From Strigamia acuminata (lineage: Eukaryota; Arthropoda; Chilopoda; Geophilomorpha; Linotaeniidae), in contig OX442314.1 of assembly GCA_949358305.1 (NCBI GenBank), forward strand, positions 35,087,608 to 35,151,607: 64,000 nt of DNA, in the 5' to 3' direction. The translations under genes were made by a program, and so were the position numbers. Positions 32,017-44,800 of the stretch are shown piece by piece. A model generated the notes under the pieces. The model saw nothing but the letters and a program-made list of their open reading frames with translations. It searched no databases and was not told the origin of the DNA. The stretch's first letter is position 1; the number at the start of each line of letters is the position of its first letter.

Positions 32017-35000
32017 TCAATTGTCACACTTTTTTTCCAACGCAGTTAACCATCTACAAAGATATTTGTGAATTCTGATCATGATCATCAACGAAAGAAA
32101 TGTCGACGCAAATGACACGACACACGCTAGTGCTTCAAAGATAAACCTTGGCGCAAAAAGCGCCCACACCATTAAATGTCTCCTATGGATTATTGCCGCT
32201 AACATTGTACCTAAAAGCTATGAAAAATACGAGATTAAACCCAACACAACCTTCTCTCCACTCTGATTAAATACAATTACCTTCAATCCTTGTAGACAAA
32301 AATATTTGTAAGTAAGCTGACACGCTGAATTGATAAACGAGTCCTCTTGATGAGTAAAAATAATTTCACCTTGTTTAGCAAATTCCAGTTTACTGCCAAT
32401 GGCTGGGAAGATAAACTGGCAGGTAAAAGGCCAAATGAGGAGAAGGTAAACACCGAGTCCGTAGATGATTTGCGACACAAAAGTGTTGATTAAAACCCGG
32501 ACAGCGGGGAAAATGTGGTCCGACACTTCGCCGTTGCTTCCAATAAATGCTGCCGACCACTGGATCGTAGATATGGAAGCCTGATGTCCAGTTATGAAGA
32601 AGAAATATGACGATAGAAGTGTCCAAATAATCACATCTGACCAGGGAACATTGAATACATCATCTATAAAAATTAAATGTAAATTTAATCGCATAACCTT
32701 TGAACGCCGTACAAATAGAGTTTGGGGTATCTGCAATTTTTGAGAACCTCGGTTTTCGGTTTTCGAAGATGAATATTGTATTTCCCCGCTTTAAATCGCA
32801 TGCCGGTGTAGTTTGAGTTTTACCGGCATCTTGTTTTAAGTTGAGTACAAATTTTTTTCAATTTTTACAAAAAAAAAGAATTAAAAGTAAAAAAGTCATT
32901 CAAAATACAAAACTGTTCGTGACTTTTGGCCCACCCTGTATATCAAGAAAACTCAAATTTCAGGCCCAAATTCCAATATAATTATTATGGCGATATAAGC
33001 TTTAGATGTGAAATTTATAAAAGTTGCTAATTCCATGTACAGCGGCGTGCGGCTTAAAGTGGGGTAATACCGTAGTAAAACCGTAGTTGATCGAGGTCCG
33101 TATTACTAATACGGACCTCGATCAACTACGGTTTTTTTTATTTTTGCTTTTTCCTAATTGTATATTAGAAAATTTTAATTTGTAAAGAAAAATCAGGTTT
33201 TATTGTTGTATTTTTTTTTAAATTAAATATTTCTAATTTTTGCACACACAGTTGACCAAAAAAACCTAAAACTGCAGTTTTCAGAGCCGGTTTTAACCGT
33301 TTAACCGGTTTTAAACCGCAATCCCAAACTCCAACATTCAAATCTACACTAAAATAATATTTACCAAGTTTTTCGGCCAAATCCATCTTCCTAATCGACA
33401 ACAAAAAAACACAAAGAAACAAAACAGTCACCAGCAAGAACAGCGCAGGAGCAAACGTCGTCCCCAACAGCAAAACACATCCAAACGCAGCCGTAAACAC
33501 GCACAAAACATTCCCCGACGAATAAACCGACGCCAAACCATAAACCACCGGAATCTCCCCGCCCGCACTCGCGAAATGCCGCCTCCAATTATGCTTCAAG
33601 TGCAAAAACAACTGCGGCACCGAAATCCCCACAAAACTCGATACCTCAGCCTGTGGCAAGCTCCTATAAACCAACAACGGCCGACAAACGAACACAAACA
33701 ACAAAACCCCGAGCGCGATAAACGCATTTCTATTCGCCCAAACCGAATGCCAATGCGGAATCGAACTCCTCAAAGTCGGCGGCAAATAACTCAGCGACCA
33801 CGAGTAACAAATACAAGCACAAGCAAAAACCGTCAAGTACTTAACCGCCGTACAACACAGCGGGAACTGCGTCAAATTCCCGCAATGCCGAAGCCAGCCC
33901 AGAAACGCCCCGGCGAGAACACACACCGAAGCCAGCGCACCCAGCAGCCGGATCTGCCTTCCCGACGTCAACTCGTGCGTCAAATGATGATCGACGCACC
34001 AAAACTGCTCCGGACGACACCTCTGGTAGTACAGACAAGCCCTGAGAAGCAGCGACGTCAGCAAACACAACAACAGTCGAAATATTTGATGGTTGGTCAA
34101 CGAATCCCATTTGCGCTTGACCTTAACGACCCGGCGCGGGTAAACTGCGGACACCAAGACGAGTATTTGCAGGAAAAAGGAAAGCGAGGCAGCTTCGTTG
34201 ATGATGTAGGAGTTCGAGAGGACGCTCAAGGTCGCCATCAAGCAGACGAGCCACGACAAAACGTTGTCGGCGGAAAGATTTTGACTAGAAAATAGATTCG
34301 TCGGTTTTGTGAGAAACACGAAGAGCAGACACGGGCCGAGGACCAAACAGACGGACACGAGTAATAAAAGGGTTGGTTCGGATTGGGGCTGGTAGAACGC
34401 GAAGACTACGATGCACAAGTTGGTTGTCGACGAAAAGAAACACAAGAGGCGAGTCGGGCGAAGCGGGAACGTGAGTTGAGCGAAATACGCCGCCATCGCG
34501 ATCGCGGTCAACGTGAATGCGATCCCGCAGAGCATCGTGGGAAGCTCGAACGTGGCCCACACTTTGCGGCACATGGCGAGCGCTAGCTGGAGGAAATCTT
34601 TGCATTTTTGCTGTAGATTTTTCTCCCATTTTGGCTGGTCGGTGTTGTTTAGGGCGCGCTTTATGCGGGAGTAGGAGGATTGGACGGTCGTCCAGTCCGA
34701 GGAGGAGAAGTCGTCGGCGACTGTGACGTAGTTTTCGAGGTATTGGTTCACTTGGGCGGCGTTTGCGTAGGCTGCGGCGGCGGAGATTGGGTGGTTGTCT
34801 TGTTCGGGGGTTAGGAGGTCTTCGATGATGGTTCCGAGGTTGCCGAATGGGATGGGGATGCCGAGGAGAAGAGCGACGGTTGGGACGAGGTCGATTTGGA
34901 GGATGGTTTGGTCGGTGGATTGTTTGGTGCGGTGGAGGGTTGTTGGGCTGTAAACGAAGAGGGCTGAGGTGACTTCTTCGCGGGAATCTCCGCCGTGGTC

Positions 35001-36859
35001 GCCGCTGGAGGACATTCCGTGGTCGCCCAGCACAAAGAGAATGCTGTCGTCGCGTAAGTTGCTCACGACGGATCTGTGAATTAGTCGAAAGAATGGAATA
35101 AGAATAGTGGAAATGGATTATCCGTAAATGATGTCACACACTGAGGCAAATTGCAATATATTTGCGGCTTAAACTGCATTTTCGGACGTAAAATGCAATT
35201 TTTGCGTTCTAAAATCCATTTTTGCGTTCTAAAATCCATTTTTGCGTTCTAAAATCCATTTTTACGTTCTAAAATCCATTTTTGCGTTCTAAAGTAAAGT
35301 TTTACGTCCGAAAATAACGTTTTACGTCCGAAAATAACGTTTTACGTCCGAAAATAACGTTTTACGTCCGAAAATAACATTTTACGTCCGAAAATAACAT
35401 TTTACGTCCGAAAATAACATTTTACGTCCGAAATAAAGTTTTGCGTCCGAAAATAACGTTTTACGTCCGAAGATGTATTTTTACGTCTAAAAAATTTTTT
35501 TTTTCGTCTCAAAAAATATCTTTCAGCCTGCAAATGCATTTTTAAGATTGAAAATGCATTTTTTTAGATCAAAAATGCATTTTTTTAGATCAAAAATGCA
35601 TTTTTTTTAGATCAAAAATGCATTTTTTTTAGATCAAAAATGCATTTTTTTTAGATCAAAAATGCATTTTTTTTAGATCAAAAATGCATTTTTTTAGATC
35701 AAAAATGCATTTTTTTAGATTTAAAATGCATTTTTAAGATCGAATATGTATTTTTTAAGATTGAAAATGCATTTTTAAGATTGAAAATACATTATATTAG
35801 ATTGAAAATGTATTTTTTTAGACTGAAAATGCATTTTTAAAATTGAAAATGCAATTTTTTTTAGATTGATGATGCATTTTTAAGATTGAAAATGCATTTT
35901 TAAGATTGAAAATGCATTTTTAAGATTGAAAATGCATTATTAAGATCAAAAATGTATTATTTTAGATTGAAAATGCATTTTTTAAGATTGAAAATGCATT
36001 TCTACGATTAAAAATGCATTATTTTTAGATTTACCTCACCAAAACTGCTCAAAATTGCACCAAACTCAACTCACTTCAAAATCAAATCCAACTGATTCAA
36101 CTTCTGCCCCATCAACGGATGATCCGGTCCATAAGTGTGCCCACAATGATCCACACCCAGAAAATGCGCCACTATCACATCCCACCCATCACTCTTCATC
36201 GTCGGTATCAACTGCTCCAATATCCCATTATCCACCGTGTCCAAATCCTTCGTATTGAACGACGGAAACGGATACAAACTCTGAAATCTCCCCGGAAACA
36301 AACCCGTCCAAGTATCATCCCCCATAAAAACAATCCTCTTCCCACCAGACACCAACTGATCAATAATATTATCCTCAGTAATCTCCGGCGTATCAAAATT
36401 CGACCCCATGTCTATAAACGTGGGCAAACTTCCGGTCGTGAGTCCTTTAATTCGTTGCAACGTCGTTGTGGGCGCATCGGCGATGAATTTGTACAGTTTG
36501 CTGTTGTTGGGCTGTTTGGAGATAACCTCGTATATGGTTAAGAGTTTGTTCTCGTATGGTTGTGGGGAAACGGCCGATTCGTTCCATTTTGCAAAATCGT
36601 AGCGCAGGCCGTCGATTATGATGAAAACTGCGCGGGAAAAGCGGCGCGGTAGCCAGCAGTGATGTGGAGAGTTTGCGTGCTCTGGGATTCCTAGGGATGA
36701 AAAGACGGGTGAGAAGTCGTTTTTTAGAGTGTTGCATTCGTTTTTTTCGTTTAAAACCACTCGTTTTAAGAGAAATCCGCGGGTGAAGAAGTACAGGCCG
36801 ACTGTGTTCAACGTGAAGAGCCAAAATAGGAGGAAAATGTGGTTTGGTAGAGGAGACAT
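32017..36859 (-). CDS. PIGO: GPI ethanolamine phosphate transferase 3 (PIG-O)
   Basis: Four exons (minus): 36859-36075, 35073-33365, 32663-32281, 32217-32017, with matching phases; about 1025 aa (human 1089). An upstream in-frame ATG at 36940 would add 27 residues; I prefer 36859 because it places the N-terminal membrane anchor first, as in the family. PIG-O adds ethanolamine phosphate to the third mannose of GPI anchors in the ER. The luminal phosphodiesterase domain shows IIIDGLRYDF, TTGSLPTFIDMGSNF, FMGDDTW, AHFLGVDHCGH and GDHGM, which carry the metal ligands. A long multi-pass membrane region follows, with FFITGHQASISTIQW and RRHLMVWALFAPRFIFEA near the C-terminus. No defects seen. Intron 3 is only 63 bp. 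Confidence 0.93.
32770..33000. repeat. Dispersed repeat in PIGO intron 2
   Basis: Shares GAGTACAAATTTTTTT and AAGAAAACTCAAATTTCAGG-type blocks, in inverted orientation, with 43080-43400 in the GLYCTK intron. Both copies also contain repeated TGCCGGTGTA/ACCGGCAT words. Interior sequences differ. Probably an old interspersed element of unknown class. Confidence 0.55.
33077..33135. repeat. Near-perfect palindrome (29-bp arms, 1-base centre)
   Basis: Arms AAAACCGTAGTTGATCGAGG...TATTA (33077-33105) and the exact inverse (33107-33135) around a single C. Lies in PIGO intron 2. The transcript could fold into a very stable hairpin. It may be the whole of, or the end of, an inverted-repeat element. 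Confidence 0.9.
35157..36045. repeat. Minisatellite filling PIGO intron 1
   Basis: Two blocks: about 35195-35500, with units of about 20 bp (TTTTTGCGTTCTAAAATCCA, then TTTTACGTCCGAAAATAACG), and about 35510-36030, with about 20-bp units around AAAAATGCATTTTTTTAGAT. Several runs are perfect for four or more units. Confidence 0.92.
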
Positions 36860-36940
36860 GATTAAAGCGGAAGTAAATAGAGATGGAGAATACGAGCGAT
36901 AGACAAGCTTTAGCGCACGACTTTTATGAACTTTAGACAT

Positions 36941-37547
36941 TTAAACTAAGGATTGGTAGACTATGTAATTTCATAATATACTCCGTTATTTTAAAATAAA
37001 AATTGTTTTATTAAGGGCTCTGAATTGAGTGAAACCTGTTTATCGGTTATTCATGACGACCAATTCGTTGGGTTTGTGGAAAACCTGACGCCGACGATGT
37101 GAAATAGAAGTGAGGAATTAAATCTAGCTTTTCATTGGAATTTTACACACACAAAAAAAATAAAATCGAGAATATTTTTTGTTATTTTACAATAAAATTT
37201 TTTTTTATTATATGCTCCGAATTTTATAATAACAACTTTTCATTGGGTTTACATAAAACCTGACATCTAAATTGTGAGAATGTGAGATCGAAGCGGGAGG
37301 GGAACGAAATCCAGTTATTTATTGGAATTTTAATTTTTAAACCCAAAAATAAAATTAAGATGTTTAGAAATTTAGAAATTCAAATAAAGAAATAGACGTA
37401 TACACCTTATTCAATTCACTGCCTCTAGATGGCCTTACCGTGCTGTATGGTAAAAAATGGCTACTCTGTCTGTTTATTTATTTTCTCCCGACCTATTTAA
37501 GTTCTATTCTTGATTAAATGCCTAAATTTTAAACATAAAACCACACC
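36941..37547. promoter_or_regulatory. Shared upstream region of PIGO and KLHL18
   Basis: The two genes start head to head about 600-690 bp apart, so promoters and 5' UTRs of both must lie here. It contains two related segments (about 37000-37100 and 37190-37310: TTTTTTATTA...GTGAAATAGAAGTGAGG versus GTGAGATCGAAGCGGGAGGG). No TATA box recognised. Calling it a bidirectional promoter is inference. Confidence 0.5.
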
Positions 37548-40500
37548 ATGTTCAATCTGATCAACGAGGACTGCGCGATTTACCAGCAGAAAGATTTGCC
37601 GTTGCAGAGTTTTCCGATCATGGAAGAAATACGTCGGCAAGGAAAACTATGCGATGTCGTGCTGAAAGTATAAAATTTTAAACCAACAAAAATTGACTCA
37701 AACTCATTAATTTATCCTCCAGATCGAAAACCAATCGTTCAGTGCTCACCGAATCGTCCTGGCTGCCACCATACCATATTTTCAAGCCATGTTTACTCAC
37801 GACATGGCTGAAAGTAAACAAAAACAAATCACAATTCAGGGCATTGAACCGCAGTAAGAAATAGTTTTGGAAGAAAATAAATGGTTATTTTTGTATTAAT
37901 TGATGGATTTGTTGCAGGGCGATGGAACTGCTTATAAATTTCGCTTATTCTGGAAAGTTAAGCATGGATGTGAATAATGTGCAGTCGGTTTTGGTCGGTG
38001 CAGCTTTTTTGCAGTTACAGCGAGTTAAGGATGCGTGCTGTGAATTTTTAAAGAAGAGGTGAATTTAAGAATGGTTTGAATTTGAAATAGTTGTATTTTT
38101 ACGAGGATAGTGAGGGTATGGCGGGTGGGCGCAAATAATAAATCAAATTAATATTTTTGACTAAAATTTGACATTTTTTCAATGAATTTGGCCTAAATTT
38201 GAGACTTTTTCAATGAATTTGGCCTAAATTTGACATTTTTTCAATGAATTTGGTCTAAATTTGACATTTTTTCAATGAATTTGGCCTAAATTTGACATTT
38301 TTTAAAATGAATTTGGCTAAAATTTGCCATTTAGTCAATGGATTACGGTAGGTTTAAATTTGCAATTTTTTTAATGAATTTGACTAAAAATGCAATTATT
38401 TCAATAAATTTGACTAAAATTTACAATTTTTTCAATAAATTTGGCCTTAAATTGATATTTTTCGATTATTTTATCGAAATTTAGCAATTTTTTCCATTAT
38501 CTTATCGAAATTTAGCAATTTTTTCGATTATCTTATCGAAATTTAGCCGTTTTCCCGATGAATTTGGCCAAATTTGACATTTTTTTTACGAATTTGACCA
38601 AATTTTTGCATATTTTCAACAAATTTGACAAAAATTTTGCATATTTTCAACAAATTTGACCAAAATTTGGCATATTTTCAACAAATTTGACCAAAATTTT
38701 GCATATTTTTAACAAATTTGACCAAAATTTTGCATATTTTTAATGAATTTAACTAAAATTCGGCCTTTTTTAAAATAATTTTGGCCAAAATTTGCAATTC
38801 TTTCAATTAATCTGGCCAAATTTTTTACCAATCCATTCCAGACTGCATCCAAACAACGTGCTCGGAGTTCGTTCATTCGCCGACTCCATGGGCTGCGTAT
38901 CTTTAGTCCAAGAAGCAAACAAATACATCCAGAAACACTTCGTCGACGTTTCGAAATCGGAAGAATTCATCAACCTACAATTCAAAGACATCAAAGATAT
39001 CATCGACAGAGACGAACTATTTGTCGCGTCGGAAGAACAAGTACACGAACCCCAAACAAACCCAAACAAACAAAACAAATTCCAAACCAAAAAACCTCTC
39101 CCAATCCCAAACAGGTCTTCGAAGGCGTCATGTCGTGGGTGAAAAAAGACGAGTCCCGACACGCTTTACTCCCCTGTCTGCTAACAGCCGTACGAATGCC
39201 ACTGCTCACGCCTCATTTCCTCACGGACCGAGTCGCGACCGAGGAATTAATTCGCAATTCGCTCAAATGCCGCGATTTGATGGACGAAGCCAAAGATTAC
39301 TACTTGATGCCCGAGCGGAGACCGTTACTACAAAGTTTCCGCACCCGTCCGCGCTGTTGTGTCGACATTGTTGGCATGATTTATGCGGTTGGAGGACTCA
39401 CGAAATCAGGTTGATTGATTTTGCACGATTTACTGATTTGTGATATTTATTTGGTTGATTTTTTTTAGGTGATTCGTTGAGTACGGTTGAGGTTTACGAT
39501 CCGATTGTGGGTCGATGGCAGATCGCCGAGGCGATGAGTATGTTGCGTAGTCGTGTGGGGGTGGCGACGATGAATAATAAATTGTACGCTATTGGTGGGT
39601 ATAATGGTGTGGAGCGGTTGAATACGGTTGAGATGTTTGATCCGAAGACGAAGATGTGGAATAAAGTTGCACCGATGAATTGCAAACGGAGGTTTTTATT
39701 GTTTTATTGTTTTGGTTTTTTTTTTTTTTTGGTAAAATTGGAAATGTTTTTTTAGTGCGGTGGGAGCGGCTGCGTTGAATGAGAAACAGTTGTACGTTTG
39801 TGGCGGTTATGATGGCGTGTCGTCTTTGAATACTGTTGAGTATTACAACCCGGATAAAAATGAGTAAGCGTGCACAATTTGATTGAATGTTTTCTAGGGG
39901 CTGATCCAGAAAAAGATACAAGGGGTGGCCTTTTTGTTTGAATTTTTTACACTAAAATTGAATGATTTTGATCTAAACATGGTTGATAGTTAAAAATATG
40001 ATTTGTTTTAGTCAGAAAATGATTAATTTTAATCAAAAAAATTTTTTTTTTTAAATTTTTGACTCTATTTCGACCTAATTAATAGCTTTTGATAAAAAAA
40101 ATTAAATATTGGTCTAAAAAATGAATTATTGGTCTAAAAAATGAGCCATTGGTCTAAAAAATGAGCCATTTGTCTAAAAAATTAATTATTGATCTGAAAA
40201 ATAAATTGTTTGTGTAAAAAAAAGAATTTTTTTTAAAAAAGTGAATTTTTGCTAAAAAAAAGTGAATTTTTGCGTAAAACAGTGAGTTTTTGCGTAAAAC
40301 AGTGAATTTTTGCTTAAAAAAAAGTGAATTTTTGCTTAAAAAAAAGTGAATTTTTGCTTAAAAAAAAGTGAATTTTTGCTTAAAAAAAAGTGAATTTTTG
40401 CTTAAAAATGTGAATTCTTGCTGTAAAAAAAATAATTTTTCCCATTACAACTCCACCCGTCATTTTCCATATTAATTACGGTAATTAATATTCCTTTAAA

Positions 40501-41071
40501 TTCACACAGATGGGTTATGGTGACAAGCATGTCGAAACATCGAAGTGCTGCCGGTGTAGTGGCTTTCGAAGGCTACATTTATGTCCTAGGAGGACACGAC
40601 GGTCTTTCCATTTTCGACTCTGTAAGCATTCACCACAAACCGACATAAAATATTCAAAATTCCACATTTCTAATTTATTCATAGGTCGAACGGTACGATC
40701 CACAGACGAGTCTGTGGACGCCCGTGCCCAGCATGCTTTCCAAACGCTGTCGTCTCGGTGTGGCCACCCTGGTCAACAAAAACCGCATATACATTTGCGG
40801 TGGCTACGATGGAGCCACGTTTTTACGTTCAGTTGAATGCTTCGACCCAATTACGCAACAATGGACCTTCGTTGCTTCTATGAATGTTATGCGCAGTCGG
40901 GTCGCTTTGGTCGCGAACGGCGGATTATTATACGCCATTGGTGGGTACGATGGAGTGTCGAATCTCAGTACCATTGAAACGTACAATGCGGATACGGATC
41001 GGTGGACCTTTATCGCTTCCATGTGTGCACACGAGGGTGGTGTTGGTGTGGGAGTCATTCCAATGTTGTAA
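37548..41071 (+). CDS. KLHL18: Kelch-like protein 18 (Cul3 adaptor)
   Basis: Nine coding exons: 37548-37667, 37723-37853, 37918-38058, 38842-39040, 39115-39409, 39469-39691, 39756-39863, 40510-40621, 40685-41071; all phases agree and the stop is TAA. An N-terminal BTB domain ([25 protein letters not shown]) is followed by BACK (exons 3-5, with [20 protein letters not shown]) and six kelch repeats with the GG doublets ([40 protein letters not shown]). The sequence follows human KLHL18 throughout, including the end [12 protein letters not shown]18 recruits substrates such as Aurora A to Cullin-3 ubiquitin ligase. A poly(A) signal AATAAA lies at 41107-41112. No defects. Confidence 0.95.
38140..38805. 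repeat. Minisatellite in KLHL18 intron 3
   Basis: Units of about 30 bp around TTTTTCAATGAATTTGGCCT and AAATTTGAC, degenerating to the right (TTTTCAACAAATTTGACCAA). It fills nearly the whole intron. Confidence 0.9.
40070..40435. repeat. Minisatellite in KLHL18 intron 7
   Basis: Units of about 20 bp: TTGGTCTAAAAAATGA on the left, then AAAAAAAAGTGAATTTTTGC repeated about six times. Confidence 0.9.
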
Positions 41072-41149
41072 ATAGTGTTCTAATTATCTCGATGTTTTTG
41101 TACAGTAATAAAATGAGTTAAAACAAATAATAAGAAAACGGAAGTTCTT

Positions 41150-41690
41150 TTTAGTTGAATGTTTCAACATTTTTCGACATTCTTTGATCTGAAACGATTG
41201 TTTAGGTCAGTTTTTCAACATTTTTCGACCGAAAATAATTATTTTGGTCAATTCTTCTACATTTCTCGACCGAAAACAACTATTTTTGTCAATTTTTATA
41301 CATTTCTCGACCAAAAATAATTATTTTGGTCAGTTTTTAGACATTTTTTGACCTGAAACGATTGTTTAGGTCAATTTTTCTACATTTATCGACCGAAAAT
41401 GATTATTTTGGTCAATTTTTCTACATTTTTCGACCGAAAATAATTATTTTGGTCAATTTTTCTACATTTCTCGACCGAAAACAACTATTTTCGTCAGTTT
41501 TTCTACATTTCTCGATCGAAAATGATTATTTTGGTCAATTTTTCTACATTTTTTGACAGAAAATAATTATTTTGGTCAATTTTTCTACATTTTTTGACAG
41601 AAAATAATTATTTTGGTAAATTTTTCTACATTTCTCGACCAAAAATAATTATTTTGGTCGATTTTTTACGTTTTCGACCGAGAATAATAA
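41150..41690. repeat. Minisatellite between KLHL18 and GLYCTK
   Basis: Units of about 45-48 bp: TTTTGGTCAATTTTTCTACA, then TTTCTCGACCGAAAATAATTA, roughly eleven copies with variants. A short ORF here only reflects the repeat. Confidence 0.9.
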
Positions 41691-41852
41691 GTTTCCTCAG
41701 AGCAACTAGAATCCGCCTGTCGGAGATATTTATCACTAACAGACCGCTAAACCTACTTCTCAACAGAGGTTATGTCTATGATTGTGTATAGTTTTGTGCA
41801 CTTCTTAAATTAATTATTTTTATCTGTTTTTTCTCATTAGTTGGTTGGAAAC

Positions 41853-44800
41853 ATGGAAGGGATACGTCAACACATTCTTTCAATATTTTCGTCGGCTGTG
41901 AAATCTGTTCTTCCACGTCAGCTAATCAAAAATAATTTACAAATCACAAATGACACACTGGACGTAGCAAACCAATTAAAGATTGAATTAAAGAATAATT
42001 TACACGTGATTGGGTTTGGAAAAGCTGCCTTGGCCATGACCAGTGCAGTCGAGGATTGTTTACATCAGCATATTGTTGGTGGAGTCATTAGTATTCCTGC
42101 TGGGACGATAAATGGTTTGAAACAACAAAATCAGACGTTGGTATCAGCGGATTTGAAGTCACGGTTTCATAAGTTTTCACGAAATTGTGTTTTTAGTGAC
42201 TGCCTTTTGAGAAGCGACTCCAAAATTGAAGTTTTTGAAGGAGCGAATAATAATTTGCCGGACGACAAATCTTTACAGGCAGCGAAGAGAATAACTGCGT
42301 ATGTCGAGAAATTAAACGCAAGAGACATTATTTTAGTGTTGATATCAGGTTTGAAAAATAATTTATACAATTACAAAATACAAGAAAAAAAAATATAATC
42401 AACTGGAGCAATATCGTGTTTTGTGCTAAAGTAAGGGATATAAATGACCCTAAGCTAGTGTTGTGCAAAATACCGGTACTTTATCAAAATATTTTGAAAA
42501 TACCAAATAAAATACCTTGTAACAGGTATTTTCAAAATAACTTTATAAAAATGGCCGCCAGAAAAACTAGTTGAAATCGGGTCGAAATCCAAAGAATCCA
42601 CCCCACACGTGGATTATGAGAATCGGTTTTTCGAGAATCCGTTCGCATCGGTGTATACGTATATGACAATGGTTGAGAGTTGATGGTAGCTTCGATTTCC
42701 GTCAACATTATGGTGAGCTTTTCTAAATTCAAGCTATTTCGGCCCAATATTTTTTGATTTCACAATCACAACCCTTTCCCAAAATCCTCCCACCAAGGTG
42801 CCTGTTCCATGAATATCGTGCGACAAATGGGGCCCATATAAAAATGTATTAACTATTCGGAAAAAAACTTTACTACCGGTATTTATTTTATGTTATGTAC
42901 ACATTGCAAAAGTATCTGACTTTTGTTGTAATTTTAATATATTTTTCAAATTGTCTAAAAATTTTGTGAACACTACTGCATTACTCCGCCGTTTGGCATG
43001 GGTTTATGACGGTTTTCAAATCAAACGTAAAAAGTCTACATCGGCATATGGGTGTAGAGCGAAACATGCTGGTATAAGTGAAAAAACTGGTTTTTTGTTT
43101 TTTTCTTTAAAATAGCCCAAATGAATAATTATGTTAAAATTTGGGCCTGAAATTTAAGTTTTCTTGAAATTCTGAAGATTACTGTGAGTGTTCGTTCGGA
43201 CGCCACGTGGTCAGGGGAGGGCCATGAGATGCTGGACGCAACACACACAATGAATTCAACCCACGAAATACACAGAGACACAATATAGGTTTGGTCTGGA
43301 CATCTAAATATGCGTTTTAAGCATTATTTTGGCTCAAAATTAAAAAAAAATTTGTACTCACTTACACCGGCATGACGTTAACAAGGGGGTTTATCGGCAT
43401 GCAGGTAAAACTCGACATGTGGCAATAAGCGAGGTATACTTTTTAAGCATATGGTTCGAAGCCCCAGCTGGTTTACTGAAAAAGTATACCGTACTGCCTT
43501 GATTTAACGCCGGTCGTATCTAAACGCCGGCTCCTGATTAAACGCCGGGCAAACTCAGAACGAAAAGGCAATAAACGCCGGCCTTAAATAAACGCCGGGT
43601 TTGTTTAAACGCCGGTTTTAAACGTTTTTTAGACGAATATACGGTAATTTAACGTAAATGATTGGGTGGCGGCAGTAAAAAAACCTTTTTTTTTCGTTAG
43701 ACGCCCGGCGCGAATAATCGCCGGGCTTTGAATAATCGCCGGAGGGGTCGACTTGGAAAAGTAAATAAACGCCCCGGCGTTAAATCGAGGCAGTACGGTA
43801 TTTTGTGTATTTCAGGTGGTGGTTCAGCATTACTGCCTTCTCCAACTCCACCAGTAACATTGGATGACAAGTTAAAGACCATCCAGCAGCTGACCTCCAA
43901 AGGAGCTACAATTCAACAGTTAAACATTGTACGAAAACAACTTTCATCGTTGAAAGGCGGGGGACTTGCAAGATGTGCAAATTCTTCGCGCATTGTATCA
44001 TTAATACTTTCCGACATCATTGGAGATCCTGTTGACCTCATTGCCAGTGGACCAACAGTTTTTAACACCGATACTGCTGACGACGCTTTGGCAATCATAG
44101 ATGCATTGAATGTCAGGGACAGCATTCCACATTCTGCGCTACAATTACTGAGTTCCGAAAGGTTAAAATCGCTTCCACCTCTGACTAATGTAACAAATAT
44201 TGTAATCGGAAACAACACTGTTTGTTTAGCGGCAGCTAAATCTGTTGCCGAAAGATTGGGCTATGCGGCAACCATACTGTCGAGTGAATTAGACGGCGAA
44301 GCGAGCAAATGTGGTGAATTTCTAGCACTGTTAGCGTATGCAGTTTGTATTTATCTTGAAACGGGTGGATTAGATTTTATTCAGCATATCGGTAGTCATG
44401 ATTTGTTCAAGAAATTGAGCACTGAAAAGCTGGAGGATTTGAAAAGAATGTTGGAGAGAGCCCGGTCCGAGAAGACACCGGTTTGCATTTTGTGTGGTGG
44501 CGAAACGACCGTGATCGTTAGGAACAAAGACGGAGTTGGTGGGAGAAATCAAGAACTTGTTTTAGCATCTTCGCTGTTTCTAGATAAACTTTTTTTACCT
44601 GAACTTGCTCGTGTTTTTAATGTTGTCGTTCTAAGCGCCGGTACGGATGGCATTGACGGACCAACAACGGCTGCAGGAGCAATGACCGATGCATTTCAGA
44701 AGTTAAATGCGAAAAAGGAAAATTTGGAGGTGGAGAAATATCTGGAAAATAACGATTCCAATACATTTTATAAGTCATTTAATAAAGGTAGTGATTTGGT

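Noticed and set aside
33576-34295. 239-aa plus-strand ORF opposite PIGO exon 2
   Set aside because: Antisense of the membrane region; Arg/Gln-rich composition is the complement of Leu/Val codons.
35190-36030. Regular repeat spacing considered as a CRISPR-like array
   Set aside because: Units are contiguous and degenerate with no unique spacers, in an intron of an animal gene.
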